Notes: generated by a model from the letters alone, not told the origin. A DNA stretch of 64,000 nucleotides from Staphylococcus epidermidis (GCF_006742205.1 NZ_AP019721.1:1860001-1924000); one strand, 5' to 3'; positions 43,966 to 53,224 are shown, counted from the first letter of the stretch. Made by a program: numbers and translations.

Positions 43966-44340
43966 TTATTGAATAGGTTTAATAGCAATCGTCCCACGCA
44001 TGACACTGATTAATTGGTCATGGTCATCTTTGATATCAATATTCCAAACTTGTGTTGTTTTTCCTTGATGTATTAAAGAAGCAAATGCTCTCACATGTCC
44101 TTGTCGAGTTGAGCGAATATGATTTGCATTCATTTCTAAACCTAGTGGAATGAATTGCTGCGTATCAATCAAATGAGCAGCACCTATCGAACATGCTGTT
44201 TCACCTAAAGCTAAACTTGCACCACCATGTAAATAGCCAAAGGGTTGCTTTACTTTATCTGTCACAGGCATAGACACTACTACTTTACCATCTTCTTTTT
44301 GTTCAATCTTCATTTCAAATGTTTCTAAAAGATTGGTCAT
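43966..44340 (-). CDS. Hotdog-fold acyl-CoA thioesterase (PaaI/MenI-like)
   Basis: 124 residues, one hotdog domain. GYLHGGASLALGETACS holds the HGG turn and the catalytic Glu of the YdiI/MenI type, and GHVRAFASLIHQGKTTQVW is the CoA-binding part. Substrate could be DHNA-CoA (menaquinone path) or others; neighbours do not decide. ATG at 44340 with GAGGTG upstream; 22 nt after the transporter gene, so probably one transcript. Confidence 0.82.
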   Translation of the reverse strand: MTNLLETFEMKIEQKEDGKVVVSMPVTDKVKQPFGYLHGGASLALGETACSIGAAHLIDTQQFIPLGLEMNANHIRSTRQGHVRAFASLIHQGKTTQVWNIDIKDDHDQLISVMRGTIAIKPIQ

Positions 44341-44362
44341 AGTTCACACCTCATTTCAGTAG

Positions 44363-45679
44363 TTATAGTACCATAGCTGCTATCGTACCAAAAATCATAA
44401 GGGGAACATTATAAAACAAGAAATTCGGGATGCATGTATCACGAATATGATCATGTTGTCCATCAATATTCAAACCGGCTGTCGGTCCAAGAGTAGAATC
44501 ACTTGCTGGAGAACCTGAATCACCTAAAGCACTTGCTGTACCAATTAAAGCAATGAGAGCCATTGTGTCTAAACCAATTGATGCTCCAAAAGGAATAAAT
44601 AATGAAGCGATAATAGGTATAGTCGCAAAAGAGGAACCAATACCTAATGTTACAATAAGTCCAATGAGGTACATGACGATAATACTAATCAATTTATGAT
44701 CTCCAGTTAATCCTGTTAAACTCTTGACCAAGCTATCTATATCACCTGTTGCATTCATCACGCCAGCAAACCCGTTAGCTGTTAGTATCACTACACCAAT
44801 ATAAGCCATTAATTTGACTCCATCTACAAACTGTTCATCGAGTTCATACCAACGATATGCTCTTGAAACAAAGAAAATAAGTACCCCAGCTAACGCACCA
44901 AAAATCATAGAATCTGTAAATGTCTGTACTAAAAACGTAGCTAGTATGGCAATGACAGTAACAATTAGCACATAAGGTTTGAGTTCAGTAATTTTTTCTC
45001 GATCATTTACATTACGTTGTTCATAAACGCGTGGCTTTCTATAAACAATAAATCCAAGTATGAGACCCACAACATATCCCATTGAAGGTATTAACATTGA
45101 TTTCCATATCATATTCATCTCAATTGGATGGTTTGCTTTTTGAAAACCACTTTGAATGATTTGATGGAAAATTTGACCGAAACCATAAGGTAATAGCACG
45201 TATGGAAAACACAAACCAAATCCTATTACTAATGCAATAAGTCTGCGATCAATTCTTAAATCGTTAAACAAACTCACAAGTGGAGGTATTACAATTGGAA
45301 TAAAGGCAATATGTACAGGAATTAAGTTTTGACTCATGATACTCATTGCTAACAATGCAATGATAATAATTATTTTAACCTTAACTCGGGAAAGTCTACT
45401 ATTCTCAGCATGAATACTTGCAATAATTTTACCGACTAGATAATCAGTTATACCACTATAGGAAATCAAGGCAGCAAAACCACCAAGTAACGCATAACTT
45501 AATGCGACTTCTGCGCCATCTACTATATTTTTTCCAAAAACATTAATTACTTTTTCTAAATTCATACCTGATATTAATCCACCGACAAGTGCACTAATAA
45601 ATAAGCTAATGACCACATTTAATCGACATAAACATAGTATAATCATTAATATGACTGCGATTACAACAGCATTTATCAT
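44363..45679 (-). CDS. NhaC/YuiF-like Na+/H+ antiporter family transporter
   Basis: 438 residues, about 11-12 membrane segments. LGGFAALISYSGITDYL, SQNLIPVHIAFIPIVIPPL, NGFAGVMNATGDID and GIGSSFATIPIIASLFIP...GDSGSPASDSTLGPTAGLN fit the Na_H_antiport family that includes Bacillus YuiF; some members may carry amino acids rather than Na+. Substrate is not readable. The start is 45679 with AGGGTGGGG upstream. Shares its direction with the thioesterase downstream and ampA upstream. Confidence 0.8.
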   Translation of the reverse strand: MINAVVIAVILMIILCLCRLNVVISLFISALVGGLISGMNLEKVINVFGKNIVDGAEVALSYALLGGFAALISYSGITDYLVGKIIASIHAENSRLSRVKVKIIIIIALLAMSIMSQNLIPVHIAFIPIVIPPLVSLFNDLRIDRRLIALVIGFGLCFPYVLLPYGFGQIFHQIIQSGFQKANHPIEMNMIWKSMLIPSMGYVVGLILGFIVYRKPRVYEQRNVNDREKITELKPYVLIVTVIAILATFLVQTFTDSMIFGALAGVLIFFVSRAYRWYELDEQFVDGVKLMAYIGVVILTANGFAGVMNATGDIDSLVKSLTGLTGDHKLISIIVMYLIGLIVTLGIGSSFATIPIIASLFIPFGASIGLDTMALIALIGTASALGDSGSPASDSTLGPTAGLNIDGQHDHIRDTCIPNFLFYNVPLMIFGTIAAMVL

Positions 45680-45766
45680 TCTGCCCCACCCTTTATCACT
45701 CTATCGAACTAAAGTATTTATAAAATACATACTAGCAAGACATATATTTAATGTCAATGTTAAAAA

Positions 45767-45856
45767 AGACTCAACTATTATATACATTTAGTTATATTTA
45801 GTTGCTTATTTTCAATAACTGAAATATAACACTTAAAAATGTAATAAGTTGAGTCT
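45767..45856 (-). terminator. Long 90-nt hairpin / terminator of ampA
   Basis: Minus strand: AGACTCAACT pairs with AGTTGAGTCT at the base, then inner matches TACATTT/AAATGTA and GTTATATTT/AAATATAAC continue almost to a central loop, with TTTTTTAAC after the last arm. It begins 9 nt after the ampA stop. Far longer than a usual intrinsic terminator; see findings. Confidence 0.7.
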
Positions 45857-45864
45857 GTATAACT

Positions 45865-47346
45865 TTATTTATATTTTTGTTGTAACCACTCTACAACTGT
45901 AGGTATCATGTAACCTGTCGGACCCTTTGGCCCTTTATATGTAGCACTTTTAGTTGTTGCAGGGCCCGCGATATCAAAGTGAATGTGTGGGATGTCACCA
46001 CTAAAATGCGAAATAAATGCTGCTGCAAACAATGCTTTTCCTTGACCGTTCGTATGATTGACTAAATCTGCTACATCTGATTGTTTAATTAAATGTCTTT
46101 CAGTCTCTGTAATAGGTAATTCGAATACTTTTTCGTCTACATGACGTGCAACTGTTAATAAGTTTTTAAGTTCATTTTCAGCATGAGATTGGAAAGCAGC
46201 CGCCTTGTCATCACCTAAAGCTACAATCGCTGCACCCGTTAATGTAGCAAAATCAAGAATTAGTTGTGGTTTAAATTGTGTTGCATAGAATACTGCGTCA
46301 CCTAAAACCATTCTACCTTCAGCATCACTATTCAACATTTCTACTGTTTCCCCATTAAGCGCAGTAAATACATCATCTGGTTTCATGGAAGATTCACCAA
46401 TCATATTTTCAGCTGAAGCGATTATTCCTACAATATTTACAGGTAGGTTTTGCTTAGAGATCACATCAATCATACCAATAACATTGGCCGCACCGCACAT
46501 ATCATATTTCATAGTTTGCATACCTATCTTAGACTTAATACTATATCCACCGGAATCATATGTAATACCCTTACCCACTAATGAAATAGGTGGTTCATCA
46601 GCTTCTGCACCATAGTATGATACCGTAATTAATCTCGGACCATGATTAGAACCTTTACCTACTGCATGTATTAATCCAAATCCTTCATCTATAATTTGTC
46701 GGTGATCTTTGATATCTACACTAACGGAACTCCCTTCGAAATGTTTTTTTATTTCTTCGGCAAAATATTGGGGTGTTAAAATATTCGGAGGCATTTGACT
46801 TAGTTCACGAGCATAATTTATAGATTCACCCAATTGTTGGCCTTCGTTAATCTTCGTTTCTATATTATGCTCTGTCGTTTGTATATAGACTCTACCTTGA
46901 TATGGAGGCTTTTTATCCGATTTATAATGGTCAAATTCAAAGATAGATTGTGCACTTTGTAAACCTAAAGTTTGACAAATTTCAACAATGTTACCATGTT
47001 TAGATTTGAAAGTATCTAACAATAATTCACAATCCGTGACATGAACGTCTTTTAAATATTGAAACAACTGACCCCAAACTTTTAATAAACGTTGATATGA
47101 TAAGATTTTTAAGTTTCCTAGTCCTACAGTTAATAATCTTTTAGGCTTTTCATCAATGTAGATAAGCGTTGATGATATTTTGCCGATTGAGCTATTGATG
47201 ACATGATATTGTTTTAATGTTTCTAATCGTTCTTTAATTAACGTCTTATGATATTTTATCTCACCTAATTGGTTGAGGTGATCTGGCACACCCACCACAA
47301 TCGTTTCAATTGATGTTGGCGTATCTTGATTAATAAAAAATTGCAT
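45865..47346 (-). CDS. ampA: Leucyl aminopeptidase (M17)
   Basis: Cytoplasmic dinuclear metallo-aminopeptidase that removes N-terminal residues from peptides. 493 residues. The N-terminal 150 residues are the variable domain; the catalytic half has VGKGITYDSGGYSIK with metal and catalytic Lys and the signature NSDAEGRMVL (usual NTDAEGRL, one conservative change). GPTGYMIPTVVEWLQ ends the protein. AGGAGG-like CGGAGGATC precedes ATG. Works downstream of oligopeptide import in amino-acid recovery. Confidence 0.94.
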   Translation of the reverse strand: MQFFINQDTPTSIETIVVGVPDHLNQLGEIKYHKTLIKERLETLKQYHVINSSIGKISSTLIYIDEKPKRLLTVGLGNLKILSYQRLLKVWGQLFQYLKDVHVTDCELLLDTFKSKHGNIVEICQTLGLQSAQSIFEFDHYKSDKKPPYQGRVYIQTTEHNIETKINEGQQLGESINYARELSQMPPNILTPQYFAEEIKKHFEGSSVSVDIKDHRQIIDEGFGLIHAVGKGSNHGPRLITVSYYGAEADEPPISLVGKGITYDSGGYSIKSKIGMQTMKYDMCGAANVIGMIDVISKQNLPVNIVGIIASAENMIGESSMKPDDVFTALNGETVEMLNSDAEGRMVLGDAVFYATQFKPQLILDFATLTGAAIVALGDDKAAAFQSHAENELKNLLTVARHVDEKVFELPITETERHLIKQSDVADLVNHTNGQGKALFAAAFISHFSGDIPHIHFDIAGPATTKSATYKGPKGPTGYMIPTVVEWLQQKYK

Positions 47347-47514
47347 ATAGATCCTCCGTTCCTCATTCTGTATAACAATAATTATAAGTTATGAACACCC
47401 CAATATTAAACAAAACCACTTTTTACTCTAACTCTAAATAAAAACCACTTTTGTTTAATTAAGTGTGAAATTCTTCTTCATCATATTTTTCTGATAAAAA
47501 ATAGAGCCTGGGAC

Positions 47515-47773
47515 ATAATTCCTATCAAAATAGACAGTAAATGAGTTTTCATAAATTCATTTACTGGCTTCTTTATTTACAATACTTCGTATTGTTGGCT
47601 CGCTTTCTTAGGGGACAGCTTCAGCCTGTAGTCTTCAGCTTGTCCTGTTCCCTCAAGAGTCTCGCCAAAATACTTTGTATTCATATGTAATTTTACATTA
47701 AAATACTTTAAAAAAATAAGGCCCTTTCGTATAATTTAATAAACATCACTAAACTAAATTAACGAGGTGCCTT
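47515..47773 (+). other. Structured noncoding leader of the IS
   Basis: About 260 nt with no ORF. Hairpins: CAGTAAATGA/TCATTTACTG (47535-47544 / 47557-47566), CAATAC-TTC-GTATTG around 47580-47594, and a GGGACAGC...GTCCTGTTCCC fold around 47615-47655. The whole leader is kept in the decayed copy (33030-33285) with few changes, and those seen in the CAATAC hairpin fall in the loop. Confidence 0.55.
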
Positions 47774-49447
47774 ATGTATAAAGATTATAACATGACTCAA
47801 CTTACTCTACCAATGGAAACTTCAGTTCTTATCCCCACAAATGATATTTCACGACATGTAAATGATATTGTAGAAACAATTCCCGAGACTGAATTCGATG
47901 AATTCAGACATCATCGAGGTGCAACATCATACCATCCAAAAATGATGTTAAAAGTAGTTTTATATGCCTACACCCAATCTGTGTTTTCAGGACGTAAGAT
48001 AGAAAAATTACTCAATGATAGTATCCGAATGATGTGGCTATCACAAAATCAAAAGCCTTCTTATAAAACGATTAATCGATTTAGAGTAAATCCCAAAGTA
48101 GACGCTTTATTAGAATCATTATTTATTCAATTTCATAGTCAGTGTTTGAAACAAAATCTTATTGATGATCAGGCCATTTTTATTGATGGTACGAAAGTTG
48201 AGGCAAATGCCAATCGATATACATTTGTATGGAAAAAGAGTATTCAAAACCATGAGTCAAGAATGAATGAAAACTCTAAAGCACTCTATCATGAATTGGT
48301 GATAAATAAAATCATACCTGAGATTAAAAAAGATCATGATAATGACTTAACAAAAGAAGAAATAGATTTGATTGGTAGTCATTTAGATAAAGAAATCGAA
48401 GATTTAAACCAACATATCGATAATGAAAAATGTACTAAAATAAGAAAACAAATACGGCTCAAAAGAACTAAAATTAAAAAATACAAAAAGCAAATTAATG
48501 ATTACTCTCAGCGAAAGCATAAATACGAAGTCCAAAAATCTATTTTAAAGGATAGAAATAGTTATTCTAAAACAGATCACGATGCCACATTTATGAGAAT
48601 GAAAGAAGATCATATGAAAAATGGACAACTTAAACCGGGGTATAATTTACAAATAGCGACAAATTCTCAATTTGTTTTATTTTATGATGTGTATCAAAAT
48701 CCGACTGATACAAGAACAATGATACCTTTTTTAAATACAATACAAGAGACCTACGGTCATTTACCTGAATATATTGTAGCTGACGCAGGTTATGGTAGCG
48801 AAGCCAATTATATGGCAATTATAGATAATTTTAATCGAACGCCACTCATAACTTATGGAATGTTTATAAAAGATAAAACTAAAAAATATAAAAGTGACAT
48901 CTTTAATACTCAAAATTGGGATTATGACGAAATTAACGATGAATTCATTTGTCCGAATAATAAAAGACTAGGATTTAAAAGATATGCCTATCGTCATGAT
49001 AAATATGGTTTTAAACGAGACTTTAAATTATATGAATGTGATGATTGTTCAGAATGCCCTCTGAAACAACAATGTATGAACTTCAATTCAAAAACAAATA
49101 AAAAAATAATGAAAAATTATAATTGGGAATATTTTAAAGCCCAAATTAATAAAAAGCTTTCAGAACCAAAAACAAAAACCATCTACAGTCAAAGAAAAAT
49201 TGATGTGGAGCCTGTTTTTGGATTTATGAAGGCTATTTTGGGTTTCACTAGAATGTCCGTTCGAGGGATAGATAAAGCCAAAAGAGAATTAGGATTTGTG
49301 CTAATGGCACTTAATATAAGAAAAGTAACAGCTCAACGAGCTGAAAATAATCAAAAAAATAATAAAAAAGACAATTTCTATATTATTTCAATAGAAATTG
49401 TCTTTTTTTACTTATCCTGGGACTTTATGTCCCACACTCATTATTAA
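47774..49447 (+). CDS. IS1182-family transposase
   Basis: 557 residues, DDE-type. The N-terminal DUF772-like domain (FRHHRGATSYHPKMMLKVVLYAYTQSVFSGRKIEKLL) is followed by FIDGTKVEANANRYTFVWKK, with the first catalytic Asp, VADAGYGSEANY (second) and YSQRKIDVEPVFGFMKAILGFTRMSVRG (Glu). A Cys cluster CDDCSECPLKQQC precedes the last block. The reading frame passes through an internal hairpin (49364-49408) and ends 8 nt beyond the outer arm, so its last residues come from flanking DNA. GAGGTG before ATG. Confidence 0.93.
   Translation: MYKDYNMTQLTLPMETSVLIPTNDISRHVNDIVETIPETEFDEFRHHRGATSYHPKMMLKVVLYAYTQSVFSGRKIEKLLNDSIRMMWLSQNQKPSYKTINRFRVNPKVDALLESLFIQFHSQCLKQNLIDDQAIFIDGTKVEANANRYTFVWKKSIQNHESRMNENSKALYHELVINKIIPEIKKDHDNDLTKEEIDLIGSHLDKEIEDLNQHIDNEKCTKIRKQIRLKRTKIKKYKKQINDYSQRKHKYEVQKSILKDRNSYSKTDHDATFMRMKEDHMKNGQLKPGYNLQIATNSQFVLFYDVYQNPTDTRTMIPFLNTIQETYGHLPEYIVADAGYGSEANYMAIIDNFNRTPLITYGMFIKDKTKKYKSDIFNTQNWDYDEINDEFICPNNKRLGFKRYAYRHDKYGFKRDFKLYECDDCSECPLKQQCMNFNSKTNKKIMKNYNWEYFKAQINKKLSEPKTKTIYSQRKIDVEPVFGFMKAILGFTRMSVRGIDKAKRELGFVLMALNIRKVTAQRAENNQKNNKKDNFYIISIEIVFFYLSWDFMSHTHY
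49364..49408 (+). terminator. Terminator-like hairpin inside the transposase 3' end
   Basis: AAAAAAGACAATTTCTA (49364-49380) / TAGAAATTGTCTTTTTT (49392-49408), a perfect 17-bp stem with an 11-nt loop and a T-run, lying within the transposase reading frame about 40 nt before its stop. Confidence 0.8.
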
Positions 49448-49574
49448 AATATAAACAATCGATGACAAAATTAATTTGAGTTGTTTACATATTTTAACTC
49501 TAGTCATCTTTGCTAAGGGAGACAACAAATTATGTCTCGTACCTTTTTATTGTTTTTTTATATCTATTACTTGA

Positions 49575-50783
49575 TTAAAATTTTCCTTTTTTAAAGGCTA
49601 ATCCTATGCCACCAAGTTTGTAAATCGCACGAGTATCAATAACTTTCTTCAAGAATGCTGCTTTTTTACCAGCGATATCTCTACCATATACAATTCCAAC
49701 ACCATCATTAGCACCTAATGAACATACAGTTCCACGGTTAACATATTGGAAATCTTGTGTTGATTCACCATTTAATAAACGTTTAATGTTGCTAGCAGTA
49801 TGCTCACCTTGTTGCATAGCAATTTGAGCTGTTGTTGGTAATGGACGCTCTTCACCAGCTGGAATAAACGCTGAACAATCTCCTATAACAAAGATGTCAT
49901 TATGACCTTCAATTGTTAAATCTTGTTTATTGATAATACGTCCACGTTTAACACCTTCAAATGATTCTTCCATTAAATGACTTCCACGCACTCCAGCAGT
50001 CCATACAGAAGTTCCGGCTTCTAATTGTTGTTTTTCTCCATTGACTTCAACAACGAAACCTTTTTCATTACAAGCGACAATAGGTGTTGCAATTTTGAAT
50101 TCTACTCCACGGTCTTCTAAATATTTTACTGCATAACTAACTAAGTCGTCTGAGAACATCGGTAACATTTTAGGTGCTGCTTCAACACATGTTAACTTCA
50201 CTTTACTTTGATCAACACCATATTTACTGCATAATTCAGGAATTCTATCAGTTAATTCACCTAGAAATTCAATTCCTGTAAATCCAGCTCCCCCAACTAA
50301 AATAGATAAATCTTTATCATCTTTTTCTTTAGAAGCAGCATAATTTGCGAACTTATCTTCAATGTGACGAGACAACTTACGAGAAGTTAAAACGTTCTCA
50401 ATTTGGAAAGCATGTTCTTTCATACCATCAATACCAAATGTTTCGCTAACAAAACCTAGTGCAACAACTAAGATATCAAAGTCATAAACACCCTTATCAG
50501 TTTCTACACGTTTAGCATTACGATCAATTTTTGTTACCTCAGCAACAACAAAATTCACTTTATTTTTGTTGACAGTTTTCTCAACAGGATACAATAAATC
50601 TTCATAATTAATCGTACCGGCAGAAGCTTCATGCAACCAAGTTGATTCATAATGATATTCATTCTTATTAATTAAAGTAATTTCCGCTGCATCAGCAGAA
50701 AGTTCTTTTTGTAATTTAGTTACAGTTTGTAAACCAGCATAACCTGCACCTAATACGAGCACTTTCTTACGATCTTGAGCCAT
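49575..50783 (-). CDS. ndh: Type II NADH dehydrogenase (NDH-2)
   Basis: Peripheral flavoprotein passing electrons from NADH to menaquinone without pumping protons; staphylococci lack complex I. 402 residues. FAD motif [16 protein letters not shown] motif [13 protein letters not shown] near 170, FVIGDCSAF near 300, and a membrane-binding C-terminus [17 protein letters not shown]. The open frame extends 26 codons upstream, but ATG at 50783 has AGGTGA 7 nt upstream and gives MAQDRKK, the known S. aureus start. Its terminator region carries the IS insertion. Confidence 0.96.
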   Translation of the reverse strand: MAQDRKKVLVLGAGYAGLQTVTKLQKELSADAAEITLINKNEYHYESTWLHEASAGTINYEDLLYPVEKTVNKNKVNFVVAEVTKIDRNAKRVETDKGVYDFDILVVALGFVSETFGIDGMKEHAFQIENVLTSRKLSRHIEDKFANYAASKEKDDKDLSILVGGAGFTGIEFLGELTDRIPELCSKYGVDQSKVKLTCVEAAPKMLPMFSDDLVSYAVKYLEDRGVEFKIATPIVACNEKGFVVEVNGEKQQLEAGTSVWTAGVRGSHLMEESFEGVKRGRIINKQDLTIEGHNDIFVIGDCSAFIPAGEERPLPTTAQIAMQQGEHTASNIKRLLNGESTQDFQYVNRGTVCSLGANDGVGIVYGRDIAGKKAAFLKKVIDTRAIYKLGGIGLAFKKGKF

Positions 50784-51052
50784 CTCTAATTCACCTAAGC
50801 TTTCATAATATTTTAACCAACCAACAATGTAGATAAAGGCTATAAACATATGACAAGCCAAATTGTCTCTTTCTTTATAGTCTTAGTCAACATTTAAAAT
50901 TTTCAAGTCTTTTTTGGGTTTTGCTCTTCAGTTGTTCACATAAAAGACACTTTTAATCTAATTTTAATTCTATAGCTTTTACCCTATATTTTCAAGCTAC
51001 AATAGGGATAGTTTGTGAAAAGTTTAATTTAATTTCGGATGGCAATATGAAA

Positions 51053-51412
51053 TTAACATTGCTCTGGATTTCCAGCGACTTTAGCTGTTTTAAATGAACT
51101 TCCACAACCACATGAGGCAATAGCATTAGGATTGTTTATTTGAAATCCTCCACCCATAAGTGACTGTTTAAAATCAATTGTTGTTCCATTTAATACAGGA
51201 GCATCATTTCGGTCTACTAGAACTTTCAAACCATAGTATTCGAGAATTTCATCATTTTCACCAGGTTCTGCTTCGGCTGACATACCATAAGTTAATCCTG
51301 TGCATCCTCCACCATTTACTTTAATTTTTAAATAACCATCAGACATGTCGTTATTTTTTAACATGTCTCTAACTTCAAATGCTGCCGCTTCAGTTAAAAT
51401 GACTGTTGGCAT
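51053..51412 (-). CDS. sufA: HesB/IscA-type Fe-S carrier (SufA-like)
   Basis: 119 residues. A-type carrier that passes Fe-S clusters to apoproteins. The three ligand cysteines are Cys37 in NGGGCTGL and Cys101/Cys103 in SCGCGSSF, correct spacing. An extra 15-residue tail ends PEQC. AGGAGG-like GGGAGG before ATG at 51412. 29 nt downstream of the YuzB-like gene, so probably co-transcribed. A weak hairpin follows at 50982-51007. Confidence 0.9.
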   Translation of the reverse strand: MPTVILTEAAAFEVRDMLKNNDMSDGYLKIKVNGGGCTGLTYGMSAEAEPGENDEILEYYGLKVLVDRNDAPVLNGTTIDFKQSLMGGGFQINNPNAIASCGCGSSFKTAKVAGNPEQC

Positions 51413-51441
51413 ATAAAAAACCTCCCATAATTTTTTAATCT

Positions 51442-51687
51442 CTATAACAAATTCGTTATATCATTATCTTCGATATGTTGATATATGTTTTTTAATAAAT
51501 CGTCTGGTGTGTTACCTTCAACAATATCACCATCTACAAGGGCATACAAGCTACTTGCGCATAGACCACAATTTTGTAGACAACCGTATTCAAGGACATC
51601 TATGTTAGGATCATTTTCTAATTTTTCAAATACAACATCACTACCTTTGGCCATATTTGAAATACAGAACTCCACTAACGGAAACAT
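51442..51687 (-). CDS. YuzB-like DUF1450 four-cysteine protein
   Basis: 81 residues, UPF0349/DUF1450. Cysteines 8, 36, 40 and 43 (FCISN and GCLQNCGLC) are arranged much like metal or [2Fe-2S] ligands. Function unknown. The next gene on the strand is the A-type Fe-S carrier, and Nfu and YuzD lie within 2.5 kb. Start ATG at 51687 with AAGGTGAC upstream. Confidence 0.85.
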   Translation of the reverse strand: MFPLVEFCISNMAKGSDVVFEKLENDPNIDVLEYGCLQNCGLCASSLYALVDGDIVEGNTPDDLLKNIYQHIEDNDITNLL

Positions 51688-51822
51688 AAGTCACCTTCTT
51701 ATCTTTATTAGTTTAAACATTATAACAAAGTATTCAATGTCCTGACTATCAGTCGGTATGACGATTTTAATTTTGTTTATCTTTTTAAATTTCATAATAA
51801 TTAAATTGCATTCTACATTTGT

Positions 51823-51851
51823 TTGTAGTCATTTTGAAAAATAGATATAAT
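51823..51851 (+). promoter_or_regulatory. Sigma-A promoter of the YutJ-like gene
   Basis: -35 TTGTAG (51823-51828), 17-nt spacer, -10 TATAAT (51846-51851). It leaves a leader of about 110 nt with an imperfect ACTAGGAAT/ATTCTAGT hairpin and no uORF seen. Confidence 0.65.
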
Positions 51852-51968
51852 AGTCATGCATACAAGTATTATAACTATCAGGGACTAGGAATCATCTTCA
51901 TTTAGAGTATTCTAGTGATTTTTGAAAAGGGTTTCAATAAAACAATTATAACAAAGGGGTATTAATCA

Positions 51969-53033
51969 ATGAAAAACTTAGTATTACTAGGCGGGGGCTA
52001 TGGTAATATGCGAATTATGTCGCGCATTTTACCTCATTCAATTCCTGAGGGATATCACTTAACTTTAATCGACCGCATGCCATTCCACGGTTTAAAACCT
52101 GAATTTTATGCACTTGCAGCAGGAACTAAATCTGACAAAGAGGTGCGAATCCAATTTCCAGATAGCAGTCAAATTAATACGGTTTATGGGGAAATCAGTG
52201 ATATAGATTTAGACGAACAAATGATAACAGTTGGAAATTCAAAAATAGATTATGACGAACTTATCATTGGTCTAGGGTGTGAGGATAAATATCATAATGT
52301 CCCTGGTGCTGAAGCATATACACATAGCATTCAAACATTATCTAAATCGCGTGAAACATACCATAGAATTAGCGAGTTACCTAAAGGGGCACGTGTAGGT
52401 ATCGTTGGGGCAGGTTTAAGTGGCATTGAATTAGCGAGCGAACTACGTGAAAGTCGATCAGACTTGGAAATTTTATTATATGATAGAGGGCCTCGAATTT
52501 TAAGGAATTTTCCTGAGAAACTGAGTAAATACATATCTAATTGGTTTTCTAAACACAATGTTACTGTAGTGCCTAATTCAGTCATCGACAGAGTAGAACC
52601 CGGAAAAATTTATAATAATGGTAAACCAGAAAATATTGATTTAGTCGTTTGGACAGCAGGCATACAACCTGTTGAAATTGTGCGTAATCTTCCTATTGAT
52701 ATGAGTACCTCTGGACGTGTGATTATTAATCAGTACCATCAAGTCCCAACCTATAGAAATGTCTATGTCGTAGGTGACTGTGCTAATTTACCACATGCCC
52801 CCAGTGCTCAACTAGCAGAACTACAAGGCGAACAGATTGCTGAGGTTTTGAAGAAGCAATGGAATAACGAACCACTTCCAGATAAAATGCCTGAAATTAA
52901 AGTACAGGGCTTTTTAGGCTCTTTAGGTGACAAACAAGGTTTTGCTTATATCATGGATCGAACAGTTACCGGACGATTAGCCTCTATTCTAAAATCAGGT
53001 GTTCTGTGGCGCTATAAATATCATAATGGTTAA
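51969..53033 (+). CDS. YutJ-like NDH-2-family FAD oxidoreductase
   Basis: 354 residues, paralog of NDH-2. LVLLGGGYGNMRIM at the N-terminus, VGIVGAGLSGIELASELRE near 145 for NAD(P), and YVVGDCANLPHAP near 265. The membrane-binding tail is shorter than in Ndh. Likely an NAD(P)H dehydrogenase, acceptor unknown; Bacillus YutJ is the nearest named relative. AAAGGGG lies 8 nt before ATG. Divergent from the YuzB-sufA pair. Confidence 0.87.
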   Translation: MKNLVLLGGGYGNMRIMSRILPHSIPEGYHLTLIDRMPFHGLKPEFYALAAGTKSDKEVRIQFPDSSQINTVYGEISDIDLDEQMITVGNSKIDYDELIIGLGCEDKYHNVPGAEAYTHSIQTLSKSRETYHRISELPKGARVGIVGAGLSGIELASELRESRSDLEILLYDRGPRILRNFPEKLSKYISNWFSKHNVTVVPNSVIDRVEPGKIYNNGKPENIDLVVWTAGIQPVEIVRNLPIDMSTSGRVIINQYHQVPTYRNVYVVGDCANLPHAPSAQLAELQGEQIAEVLKKQWNNEPLPDKMPEIKVQGFLGSLGDKQGFAYIMDRTVTGRLASILKSGVLWRYKYHNG

Positions 53034-53040
53034 TAAATAA

Positions 53041-53073
53041 AGAACCTAGGGCATTTACATTTCCCTAGGTTCT
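53041..53073 (+). terminator. Terminator of the YutJ-like gene
   Basis: AGAACCTAGGG (53041-53051) / CCCTAGGTTCT (53063-53073), an 11-bp perfect stem with an 11-nt loop, then TAATTAAT; starts 8 nt after the stop. Confidence 0.8.
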
Positions 53074-53224
53074 TAATTAATAATCACAAACTATGACAGC
53101 ATTGAAATGTCCTTCTTCTCAATAAAAGATATAGCCTAAAAATGAAGATTTTCACTAAAAAATAACACAGACACTGTCAATTGAGGCACATCGTTAGTAT
53201 GAATATTGCCCCCCTCTTTTAATC

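Larger units (their letters stand above)
47504..49439 (+). mobile_element. Intact IS1182-family insertion sequence (IS1272/ISSep-like)
   Basis: About 1936 bp between outer arms GAGCCTGGGACATAA (47504-47518) and, inverted, GAGTGTGGGACATAA (49439-49425), 13 of 15 identical. Contains a roughly 260-nt structured leader and one transposase gene. Length is close to IS1272 (about 1.93 kb). No target duplication is visible; the arms look like the two halves of a terminator hairpin. It lies between the ampA start and the downstream end of ndh. The exact boundary between IS inverted repeat and host DNA cannot be set from this copy alone. Confidence 0.9.

Noticed and set aside
50784..50861. 26-codon N-terminal extension of Ndh
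   Set aside because: The hydrophobic-looking extension has no counterpart in NDH-2, and ATG at 50783 has a ribosome site 7 nt upstream.
50990..51052. Possible Rex site near ndh/sufA (TTTGTGAAAAGTTT)
   Set aside because: Only one half of the Rex palindrome TTGTGAAATNATTTCACAA is present, and it is not near the ndh promoter.
53100..53220. GGGGGG ribosome-like run after the YutJ-like terminator (53211-53217)
   Set aside because: On the minus strand the first ATG after it opens a frame of only three codons.
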